In this document: in pieces, positions 18,701 to 25,697 of the stretch
Layout of the letters: every line of letters begins with the position of its first letter
Numbering within the stretch: the first letter of the stretch is position 1
NCBI RefSeq assembly: GCF_003383095.1
Contig: NZ_PSYW01000002.1
Span: 682,001-746,000 of the forward strand
Direction of reading: 5' to 3'
DNA length: 64,000 nt
Source: Haloferax sp. Atlit-12N
GTDB taxonomy: Archaea; Halobacteriota; Halobacteria; Halobacteriales; Haloferacaceae
Notes under the pieces: model-generated
What the model was told of the DNA's origin: nothing
Database searches by the model: none
Seen by the model: only the letters and a program-made list of their open reading frames with translations
Position numbers and translations under genes: made by a program

Positions 18701-21323
18701 CGTCGTCGACCAAGGCGGTGACCCGGTGGAGAACGCGACGATTGCGGTCCACCACAACAACGACGGCACGCGTTCGGGTGTCGCGTACAAGTCCAACGCC
18801 GACGGGCTCTTCCCGGCCGGTGAAGGCGACAAGACCGGCATCGAGGTCCGCGGCGACATGGAAGTCCGTGTCACGCCGCCGGAGAACGACCGGTTCGTCA
18901 ACCGGACGTACTGGCAGAACCTCACGGTCGACACGAGCGGCGCGAACCTCACCTTCCGCCTCGCGGAGGGTGCTGACCTCTCGCCCGAACTCGACGTCGA
19001 ACAGCGACAGCGGTTCAACGACGGCGTGAACGCCTCCGTGACCGTCTCGAACGACGGTCTCGTCAACGTCTCGAACGCGACGGTCAACCTGACGGTCGAG
19101 GCCGCCAACGGCGAGACGGAGACGTACACGAAGTACACCGGAAACCTCTCCGACAGCACCGACGCGCCGAACAACGAGACGACGCTCAGCTACGACCTGA
19201 CCGAGTTCGCCAGCGAGGAACTCCTCGGAACCCTCGCACAGGGCAACGCGCGGGTGACCGCGACGGTCGACCCGGCGAACGAGATTCCCGAGACGGACGA
19301 GACGAACAACCAGGCGGTCAACACCACGCGCGTGGTCTACGCCGACCCGACCGTCCGTATCCAGGGTCAGAGCACGGTGCTCCAGAGCCAGAGCGCGACG
19401 CTCGTCGTGTTCACGAAGAACAACGGTACCGCGCCGACCGGTGAGTTCAACGTGACCGTCGACTACGACGACGGCACGACGGAGAACATCACCATCGGAA
19501 ACCTCGGTGTCCAACAGCCCAACACGACCCGAGTCACCCACAACTTCGCGTCGGGTGGCGACAAGGTCGTGCGTGCGAGCGTCTCCGACGGCGTCCCGTT
19601 CGACAACAACGAGTCGACGAAGAACGTCACGGTGAAGCCGTACACGCTGAGCATCGAGAACGACGACATCTCGGTGCCCTCGACGGTCGTGAACAACTCG
19701 ACTGTCACCGTCCTCGCCGAGTTCGACACGAACTACCCGTCGGACGTCAACGCGACGGTTTCGCTCCCCGCGGGGCTCGAACTCGTCGACGGGCAGCACG
19801 CTGAGAAACAGGTTCGCGCGACAGGCAACGGCGGGTCGGCCGCCTGGAAGGTCCGCGGCAACACGACCGCAGACATCGACGACGCGCAGATAGACGTCAC
19901 CGTCGAAGCGTTCGGCCAGAGCGACACGGCGTCCGCGACGACCAACGTCACGGTGCCGAAGGTTCGCTACACGACGACGAACGCGACGACGCTCGAGTCC
20001 GCGGGCGAGACGCAGTCGCTCGCGCTCAACATCTCGGACGCGACGACCTACGAGCACACGCTCAACGTGACCGTGCAGGCCGGGACGGACGGGCGGACGC
20101 TACAGGGTCTCGAATACCTGTTCTCCTACCCCTACTGGTGTGTCGAACAGACGACGACCCAGATGATGTCCGCGCTCCGGACCGACCAGTACTACCGCGA
20201 CGGCGACATCCCGAGCAACTACGACCGCGACCGTGCGAACAGCACGATTAGCGCGGGTATCAGCAAGCTCGCCGACGAGCCCACGCCCGGTGCGTTCGTC
20301 AACATCTCCCAGCACGACAACGGTGCATGGAGCATGTACGGCAACAACCCGCGCGGTGACCTGTTCTACACCATCTACGCCCTGCAGGGCGTGAGCGCCG
20401 TCTCCGACGACGCGGTGCAGAGCAGTCGCACGGACGTGAACGCCAGTCTCAAGAACATCAACCAGAGCGGTGCGGTGCTCTGGCTGGCAGACAAACAGCG
20501 CAACGACGGAAGTGTCCGTCCGAACGGGTACTTCCTCCGCGACAGAACCTCCGCGACCGCCTACACGACGGTCGCAATCGACCGCGCTGGCGACGACCTC
20601 AACGCGACCGCACAGACGGCCGCCGACGAGTTCAGCGTCGACGCCGCGGTCCACCTCATCGAACAGCAGAACGGCGACGGTAGCTGGGAAGCCGGTTCGA
20701 GAGAAGCGCAGGCGACCGCGTACGCGGTGCAGGCGCTCGCCGCAGTCAACGACAGCGACACCCTCCGGACGCAGGTCAACAGCGAACTGAGTTCGGGCAA
20801 CGTGTCGATGGCCCTCGACAGCGGTGTCGAGTGGCTCGTTGCGAACCAGCAGGCGGACGGCTCGTGGACCGGTTACACGAACTCGCCGTACTGGAGCAAC
20901 ACCGGTGAGAAGGCCCGTGCGACGGGCAACGCGATTCTCGCGTTGAACGCCGCAGAGGGCTACACGGCAGCAGGCAACGATACCGTCTCCGACGGTGTCG
21001 GCTACCTCGTTGGAATCTACCAGCAGGGTGGCTCCTTCGGTAACACGCGTGCGACCGGCGTCGCAATCGACGCCCTCACCACGGCGGACCAGCGGAACGC
21101 TGGTGCGCAGACGGTGACGGTCGAAATCAACTCGACCGTCACGAAGGACGTCACCGTCGACGGCAACACGCCGACGGCCACGGTGTCCTTCACCACTGAC
21201 GAACTCGAAACGCTTCGTCAGACCGGTAACATCACGCTGACCGTCGATAACTCGACTCGAGTCGTTGTCGGTGCCGAATCCGAACAGCTCGTCAACGAAC
21301 AAGAGTACGAGGACGCCAACTGA
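15714..21323 (+). CDS. Giant secreted alpha-2-macroglobulin-like thioester protein with CARDB repeats
   Basis: 1869 residues with a signal peptide of about 31 residues. Residues about 35-500 are unclassified beta-rich sequence. About 510-890 hold four CARDB/Ig-like repeats, including the typical closing DPDDEIAEASETNNEV. About 890-1085 are carboxypeptidase-regulatory-like; 1088-1310 hold two more CARDB-type modules; 1310-1465 resemble macroglobulin domains. The sequence then reads LFSYPYWCVEQTTTQMM, where Cys1476-Val-Glu-Gln1479 matches the CxEQ internal thioester motif of bacterial alpha-2-macroglobulins (usual form YPYGCxEQTTS). Residues 1466-1790 contain repeated helix pairs such as WLADKQRNDGSVRP, IEQQNGDGSWEAG and WLVANQQADGSW, the alpha/alpha-toroid expected of a thioester domain. 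No C-terminal anchor or dockerin is seen. Many Asn-X-Ser/Thr sequons are present. First gene of an operon with dockerin and cohesin genes. A protease-trapping or surface cross-linking role is inferred. Confidence 0.85.
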   Translation: MRPTTSNRTKLLSLVLTGVVVLSMVVGPVSASTLASADASASLSGGGSAPIDGATTPAVSDELKIDAGENVSVWQYSLLTLRPNNPAASSEFVTLDDVPYISHEMRNTNIFVGTSDLETSLDKNRIYVFNKTEITATFNPGKAGKSSVVDGEKVQLVAVHLKEGAKQPGGISDIGKLLTTSEDTNAEIVREFTGESGEQNFKFTPDKSGQYIFATVLVDNSTDPGLVQGSSPGNLTAEGNVTVVGFDHFLVQDGRSTVTPPEVAAVGNDVEVDVDASNLGTNDVSHTTILLNESVLGDQQQTIQLNGSEVEEIQSSIDRIEGATDVKPGTNFAGSTLPASRYNGNTNIVSLLSRLAGEDSVTQTDDTVIYTSINGTVGGPKETVTLRTTENFTPGNYSVVHFATAQNGTATLSNKASVELVDGVQLNIEPSAVEIQQGDSVTLNVTRADTGDRVAGANVTYNGKTFTTDSNGQVTFTPVESGTATATKDPSDGTAYISSSVDLYVITPEIVLTDYNVSSTSVTTDETVTVNATVENNDYFGGNFTLDLKRDGQTVESKTVFVGEGETVVEQFELSFDTPGTYDVTVNDATPTAIEVSGVPDIVYSNLTVPSQVSPGDTTVVSADVSNNGTGAGEYNASLVIDGQTVDWMNGTLAPDASTTVTFEKDLGPGTYQIAIDGLPAQTVTVDTPANLEYSNLQVNATEIGLEDDVNASATVTNTGDVSDTFTATLSVDDEITQTKAVTLDGGESKTVSFTVTDLALGEHTVRIGDLSPETVTVKAPDITPTLSVETNVTKGVVPVNATVKNRGNVEATGVDAIVEAKADGGGSWEELASRTVDLNAGESVAINTTLARVDARNYSVRVVADPDDEIAEASETNNEVDARVTGGPLAKGYVKLPNGSAAVDDLVYTSRTNPGDEPWFVGQTFTDENGRFLVPVVNGTAQTIAYAQDGASGWSGDHPRDGSPDIYSLYTTKGTERVLNVGNTTLPDAGLLNVTVVDQGGDPVENATIAVHHNNDGTRSGVAYKSNADGLFPAGEGDKTGIEVRGDMEVRVTPPENDRFVNRTYWQNLTVDTSGANLTFRLAEGADLSPELDVEQRQRFNDGVNASVTVSNDGLVNVSNATVNLTVEAANGETETYTKYTGNLSDSTDAPNNETTLSYDLTEFASEELLGTLAQGNARVTATVDPANEIPETDETNNQAVNTTRVVYADPTVRIQGQSTVLQSQSATLVVFTKNNGTAPTGEFNVTVDYDDGTTENITIGNLGVQQPNTTRVTHNFASGGDKVVRASVSDGVPFDNNESTKNVTVKPYTLSIENDDISVPSTVVNNSTVTVLAEFDTNYPSDVNATVSLPAGLELVDGQHAEKQVRATGNGGSAAWKVRGNTTADIDDAQIDVTVEAFGQSDTASATTNVTVPKVRYTTTNATTLESAGETQSLALNISDATTYEHTLNVTVQAGTDGRTLQGLEYLFSYPYWCVEQTTTQMMSALRTDQYYRDGDIPSNYDRDRANSTISAGISKLADEPTPGAFVNISQHDNGAWSMYGNNPRGDLFYTIYALQGVSAVSDDAVQSSRTDVNASLKNINQSGAVLWLADKQRNDGSVRPNGYFLRDRTSATAYTTVAIDRAGDDLNATAQTAADEFSVDAAVHLIEQQNGDGSWEAGSREAQATAYAVQALAAVNDSDTLRTQVNSELSSGNVSMALDSGVEWLVANQQADGSWTGYTNSPYWSNTGEKARATGNAILALNAAEGYTAAGNDTVSDGVGYLVGIYQQGGSFGNTRATGVAIDALTTADQRNAGAQTVTVEINSTVTKDVTVDGNTPTATVSFTTDELETLRQTGNITLTVDNSTRVVVGAESEQLVNEQEYEDAN

Positions 21324-21328
21324 GGAGA
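21321..21328 (+). promoter_or_regulatory. Ribosome binding site overlapping the stop codon
   Basis: TGAGGAGA overlaps the stop of the thioester gene and precedes the next ATG (21332) by three to four bases. It indicates coupled translation inside the operon. Confidence 0.6.
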
Positions 21329-21331
21329 ACG

Positions 21332-22534
21332 ATGACACGAAAACTCTCAACGACACTGGCTGCCCTCCTGGTCGTGGCATCGATATCGTTCGGTGTCGGT
21401 CCGGGTGTTGTGTCCGCTGCGGACGACCCGTTCAGCGTCGCCATCGACGCGCCGGACGACCTCAGCACGAACGGCAACCAGACGATTGCAGTAACGGTTA
21501 CGAACAACGACAGCACCGCGCTCCTCAACCCGCTCGTGGAGGTTCCGATTAGCAGTCCGGTCGGACTCCCGAACGGGGCCGAAGACGCGGTGTACGTGAA
21601 CGACACGTCGGACCTGCGGGACGCGGCCGTCCAGCAGAGCACGATTTCGACCGGCGACGCCCTGGTCATCACGGGCGAAGTGGTGCCGGCCGGCGAATCC
21701 CGGACCTACCACTTCAACGTGACCGTCTCGTCGGCGGGGACCACGTCGCTGACCGCTGACGTGCGCCCGCTGTACAACGAGCCGAACAACGTTCGCACGA
21801 GCGAGCAACTCGACGTGAGCGGCGTCGGGACGGTCAACGCGAGCGTCGTGGACAACGACGGAAACGCCGTCAGTGGCGCGTCCGTCGTCCTCGACGGGCA
21901 GACCCAAGCCGACTCGGTCAGCGAGACCGTGCTCGAAGGCGACCACACCGTCGGCTCGAGCCTGACGGACGCCCCCGAGTTCACCGTCGGCGTCGGCATC
22001 TCCGAGACGGCATCTGTCACCTTCGTCGACGGTGACGACAGCATCCAGCCGGTCGCCTACGTCGGTGAGGAACCGACGCTCGTCGGCGACTCGACGTCGG
22101 AGTCCGACGGGGACGCGAAGACGCCCGTCAACACGACGGTGTCCGTGACCATCTCGAAGAGTGACGGCACGGTCGTGTACGATATCGCACCGCCGAGCGA
22201 CAAACCGCTCCGCGGAAACGGCGTCGCGACGACCGACGCGAACCTCGTCGAGCAGACGACGGTCGACGGTGAGACGCGAGTTCAGCTCAACCAGACCGGC
22301 GTCGGAACGCAGGTCTCCGTGGAGTTCGAAGGCTACGAACTCGGTAACGTCGACCTCGACGGCGACGTCGACGCGGACGACGCGTCCGACATCGCACAAG
22401 CCGCTTCGAGCGGTTCCGACGCCGCCTACGGCGACGTCAACGGCGACGGGCAGGTCAACGCGGTCGACGCGATGCTCGTCCAGCAGTACAGCGAGAACAA
22501 CCGTGATACCGACTACACCATCGGGGGTGCATAA
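21332..22534 (+). CDS. Secreted dockerin protein, partner in the thioester operon
   Basis: 400 residues: signal peptide (about 1-29), an Ig/CARDB-like domain (about 32-165), a carboxypeptidase-regulatory-like module (about 168-225), an acidic linker and a short beta-rich segment. A C-terminal type I dockerin occupies about 338-400. Its two loops read NVDLDGDVDADD and DVNGDGQVNAVD, with the calcium-ligand spacing of authentic dockerins; the second is followed by the helix AMLVQQYSEN. There is no membrane anchor, so it would be soluble unless docked. It sits eight bases after the thioester gene and three bases before the cohesin gene, which makes it the likely adaptor between them. Confidence 0.87.
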   Translation: MTRKLSTTLAALLVVASISFGVGPGVVSAADDPFSVAIDAPDDLSTNGNQTIAVTVTNNDSTALLNPLVEVPISSPVGLPNGAEDAVYVNDTSDLRDAAVQQSTISTGDALVITGEVVPAGESRTYHFNVTVSSAGTTSLTADVRPLYNEPNNVRTSEQLDVSGVGTVNASVVDNDGNAVSGASVVLDGQTQADSVSETVLEGDHTVGSSLTDAPEFTVGVGISETASVTFVDGDDSIQPVAYVGEEPTLVGDSTSESDGDAKTPVNTTVSVTISKSDGTVVYDIAPPSDKPLRGNGVATTDANLVEQTTVDGETRVQLNQTGVGTQVSVEFEGYELGNVDLDGDVDADDASDIAQAASSGSDAAYGDVNGDGQVNAVDAMLVQQYSENNRDTDYTIGGA

Positions 22535-22537
22535 CTC

Positions 22538-23776
22538 ATGAACACGAAACAGCTACTCGCGGTCGTGATGTGCACCGCCATGCTCGTCAGCACGGTCGCC
22601 GTCGGCGCTGCCGGTGCCGCGACTGCCAAGACCGTCTCGGTCGACGCCGTTGGCTCGCTCGACGAGCGCTCCGCGGACTCGGCGGCGACGCTTACCGCGT
22701 ACAACGTCGAAGACGCGGACGGCATCGGGTCGTACGAACTGAACATCAGCTACGACGACAGCCTGGTCGACGTCTCGGTCGCCGGGAACTCCCGGTTCAA
22801 CGTGGAGACGACCGACCACGGCAACGGAAAGCTCACCGTCGTCGGGTACACGGGTGAGACCTCCGGTTCGACCGGAAACGTCTCGCTCGCGGACCTGACG
22901 GTGAGCGCGCAGTCCGTCGGGAGCGACACCGCCGCGTCCATCGACGTCACCGTCGAATCGATTACGGACACGAGAGGGAACCTCCTGTCCCACAGCGGCG
23001 ACACGACGACCGTCGACGTGAACAACATCGACGGCAGTACGCCGACGCCGACGCCGTCCACGCCGACGACCACCCAAGCACCGTCTGGTGGCGGTGGTGG
23101 CGGCGGCGGCGGTGGCGGCAGTGTCCCTGACAGCGGAACCTACGAGAGCGTCCGGCTCTTCTACGGTTCGGAAGTCAGCGCATCGCTCCCCGGTGGCTCC
23201 ACGGTGACGAACGTCGACCTGGCGTTCGGGAGCCAGGGAACCGGCGAGGTCATCGTCCGCGAACGGACGAGCCTCCCCGGAACCGTCGGTCGACCGTCGA
23301 ACGCGGCAATCGGGTACGTCCAAATCGACGTCCCGAGTTCCCTCCGCGACTCGCCGTCGACCATCACGCTGAGCGTGAGACAAGACCGACTCGACGAACT
23401 CGGAATCACGGCGCAAGACCTCGCGGTCGAACGCTACAACGACGAAAGCGGTGAGTGGGAGACCCTCGACACGCGCGTCGTGAACGAGGGCGACGGACGG
23501 GTCGTGCTGGAAGTCGACACGCCCGGCTTCTCGTACTTCGCCGTGACGTCGACGCAGGCCGTGACGACGACGGCGGACGACGGTGGTGACGACACCACGG
23601 CCGACGACGGCGATGGTGACGACACTACCACGTCCGACGACGGCACGCCCGGCTTCGACGACGAGACGACGACCGGAGAGCCGACGACGACTGACTCGGT
23701 CATCCCCGGCTTCGGTGTCACCGCCGCGCTGATTGCGCTCGTCGCAATCGCGCTCATCGCGGTGCGACGCGAATAA
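22538..23776 (+). CDS. Cohesin + PGF-pre-PGF + PGF-CTERM surface anchor protein
   Basis: 412 residues. Signal peptide about 1-28. Cohesin-like domain about 30-155 (YNVEDADGIGSYELNISYDD, then VSLADLTVSAQSVG). A Thr/Pro linker and an 11-Gly run follow. A PGF-pre-PGF domain lies at about 200-350 (ESVRLFYGSEVSA, VPSSLRDSPSTITLSV, TPGFSYFAVTS), then an acidic Thr/Asp linker. The C-terminal tail is VIPGFGVTAALIALVAIALIAVRRE-like, a textbook PGF-CTERM signal. Archaeosortase A should remove the helix and link the protein to a membrane lipid. In this operon it is the likely receptor for the dockerin protein encoded immediately upstream. Confidence 0.9.
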   Translation: MNTKQLLAVVMCTAMLVSTVAVGAAGAATAKTVSVDAVGSLDERSADSAATLTAYNVEDADGIGSYELNISYDDSLVDVSVAGNSRFNVETTDHGNGKLTVVGYTGETSGSTGNVSLADLTVSAQSVGSDTAASIDVTVESITDTRGNLLSHSGDTTTVDVNNIDGSTPTPTPSTPTTTQAPSGGGGGGGGGGGSVPDSGTYESVRLFYGSEVSASLPGGSTVTNVDLAFGSQGTGEVIVRERTSLPGTVGRPSNAAIGYVQIDVPSSLRDSPSTITLSVRQDRLDELGITAQDLAVERYNDESGEWETLDTRVVNEGDGRVVLEVDTPGFSYFAVTSTQAVTTTADDGGDDTTADDGDGDDTTTSDDGTPGFDDETTTGEPTTTDSVIPGFGVTAALIALVAIALIAVRRE

Positions 23777-23809
23777 GTTCGCGTCACCGTTCTCGGTTCT
23801 TTTTTGGTC

Positions 23810-23815
23810 GACCTG
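23810..23815 (+). terminator. T-tract terminator of the thioester/dockerin/cohesin operon
   Basis: A run of six T residues 33 bases after the cohesin gene stop, in otherwise G+C-rich DNA, is the usual archaeal intrinsic termination signal. Confidence 0.55.
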
Positions 23816-23939
23816 TGCGGACGACTCGCTTCCGAATCAGAGAGTCACGCACGGCGCTGTTGAAATCCGTAGGTACTGCTAGTTTGTTGCGTTCGTGGTG
23901 AATAGCGGGCGCGAGTTTACCAAACAAGTACTCCCCCGG

Positions 23940-24434
23940 TTACCTGCGCGGAGCCGGTCTGTCACCCGACTCCACCGAACGAGAGGATGGTGGCTGACAG
24001 GAATTCATCGCACCGAACAACGTTCGAATCTCCCCACGAGCGATATCGAACTGTACCTGAAAGCACTCGTTTTCGCCCCAGTCATCGACTAATTGTTCCA
24101 CGTCCGATGTTGAGAAGGTGACCTCGACTCGGGGATTCCGAGCAGTCACCGTAATCTCGTAGGTGACATGTTGCCCCATCCACGGTTCAATGACTTCAAC
24201 CATATCAGCGCTGTTGAGCGTGTGCGCTTGTTCGTACACAGAGCGGCCGTCTCTAAGAACGGTGATGTCGGCAGTAGTCTGAGCCTCCCGGACGTTGAGC
24301 ACGCTGATCTTCCCGAGGCCGACACGTGGCGACGCTGGTTCATCACGAAGCGGGAGAGAACCCAGACAGCCTGCTCCGAGAGTAACGAAGGGGACAGCAG
24401 CGATGAAGCGGCGACGCATAGCGGAGGGAGCCAT
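23940..24434 (-). CDS. Tat-type lipoprotein, end of the ABC export operon
   Basis: 164 residues. The segment MRRRFIAAVPFVTLGAGC gives a twin-arginine signal and a lipobox ending at Cys. The start is either 24434 (five extra residues) or 24419. The mature part (about 110 residues) is beta-rich, with a paired-Cys pattern (NECFQVQF and NSCQPP). No catalytic motif is visible. It is the last gene in the minus-strand run 34066-23940, 63 bases after the secreted protein gene, so it may be an extracellular component of the transporter or its cargo. It converges on the cohesin gene. Confidence 0.75.
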   Translation of the reverse strand: MAPSAMRRRFIAAVPFVTLGAGCLGSLPLRDEPASPRVGLGKISVLNVREAQTTADITVLRDGRSVYEQAHTLNSADMVEVIEPWMGQHVTYEITVTARNPRVEVTFSTSDVEQLVDDWGENECFQVQFDIARGEIRTLFGAMNSCQPPSSRSVESGDRPAPRR

Positions 24435-24497
24435 TGTCGAATGGTACGTAGAGGGAGGTAAAGAAAACCGCGCGAGGAGAGCAATCGGTCGTCTCGA

Positions 24498-25643
24498 TTA
24501 CGAACGCCGACGGAGGAGACTGACACCGACGAGGCCGACGATACAGACCAGCGCAACGCCGACCGAGCCCCAGAGAGGAACGGCGGTCTCAGTCGTGGTT
24601 TCGGTCGTCGGTTGCATCGTCGTCGAAGGCTCCGCGGTCTGCGTCGACGTCTCCGTTCCGTCCGTGTCGGTGGAGTCCGCCGTCGAAGACGACTGGTCGG
24701 CGTCGTCCGAATCGTCCGAATCGTCCGCGTCGTTCTCGTCATCCGCATCGCTCGTGGGCGTCGGCGAGTCAGTCGTCTCCGCCGAACTCCCTCCGGAGGA
24801 CCCCGCCGTCGTATTCGATGTGGTCGACTCGTTGGTTGCGGTCGTCGTGGTTGTCTCGGTCGTCTCCGTGGTCGTCGTGTCGTCGGACCCGCCCGACGAG
24901 TCCGAGTCTTGGAGCGACCCCGCTTCGACGACGCTCACCGACTGGGTTCCGCTCACGGCGACCATCTCGTTCTCACCGAACACTTCGTCGTCGGTCTGCG
25001 CGGCCGAATAGAGGCGATAGTCGCCCGTCGAAAGCGACCCGACATCGACCGTCGCCGTGTAGTTCAGCCCCGTCTGTTGGGTCGCAGTCGTGCGGACAGA
25101 CGTCGATTCGTTCCCGAGAACGACCTCGACGCCGGCCGGCGGCGACTCAACGTCGCGACTGACCTTCGAGAGGTTCACTTCCACGAGGAGTTCGTCGTCG
25201 GCTTCGACGCGGTTGGCCGCGGTCTGTTCGACGTCGAACCCGTTGATGACGAACGGCTCGACCGCGTAGACGGTTTCAGTACCGTTCGTGAGCGCGATTG
25301 CGTACGTGCCGGGACTGTATCCATCGAGCGAGAACGTCTCCGAGGCGGAGCCGCCGCCGCCGACGTATTTGCTGTCGTAGAACCGCTGTTGACTATCGAC
25401 GACACGGATGGAGTACGAGTCACCGGACGGCCCGTCGGCCGAAACAGAGACCGTTCCATCCTCGGACGCGCTACCGATGGCTTCGATAGTCTGGTCTCCC
25501 CACTCAGTCGAAACCGTTCGGTCGGGGATATCGAGGTCGTCGTCGATGTCGACGTCGTAGTCGGCGCTCTGTGCGGCCGTCAACGGGGCGACCGCCGAAC
25601 ACACTAACACGAGCGCCAAGAGGAGGGCACGGGACGAGTGCAT
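24498..25643 (-). CDS. Secreted cell-surface protein with Thr/Ser/Asp stalk and membrane anchor
   Basis: 381 residues: signal peptide about 1-24, two beta-rich domains (about 40-240, with SVSADGPSGDSYSIRVVDSQ and YSPGTYAIALTNGTETVY), and a 100-residue low-complexity stalk of Thr, Ser, Asp and Glu. It ends in one hydrophobic helix before RRRS. The tail lacks a Pro-Gly-Phe motif, so it is probably a plain membrane anchor rather than an archaeosortase substrate. The domain layout recalls haloarchaeal surface proteins of the BGTF type, but I cannot name the family. It follows the FtsX permease gene by 54 bases in the same direction. Confidence 0.75.
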   Translation of the reverse strand: MHSSRALLLALVLVCSAVAPLTAAQSADYDVDIDDDLDIPDRTVSTEWGDQTIEAIGSASEDGTVSVSADGPSGDSYSIRVVDSQQRFYDSKYVGGGGSASETFSLDGYSPGTYAIALTNGTETVYAVEPFVINGFDVEQTAANRVEADDELLVEVNLSKVSRDVESPPAGVEVVLGNESTSVRTTATQQTGLNYTATVDVGSLSTGDYRLYSAAQTDDEVFGENEMVAVSGTQSVSVVEAGSLQDSDSSGGSDDTTTTETTETTTTTATNESTTSNTTAGSSGGSSAETTDSPTPTSDADDENDADDSDDSDDADQSSSTADSTDTDGTETSTQTAEPSTTMQPTTETTTETAVPLWGSVGVALVCIVGLVGVSLLRRRS

Positions 25644-25697
25644 ATGCGCACCCTACACCCGTCTGTGGTAAGTGCATTTTCATGACGAGCCGAACAG

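Noticed and set aside
21200-21323. A PGF-CTERM or dockerin at the end of the thioester protein
   Set aside because: The last residues are polar (EQEYEDAN) with no hydrophobic helix, PGF motif or calcium loops, so no anchor is claimed.
23085-23125. Gly-run as a simple-sequence repeat of regulatory interest
   Set aside because: It encodes a flexible linker between the cohesin and PGF-pre-PGF domains; codons vary and no regulatory meaning is apparent.
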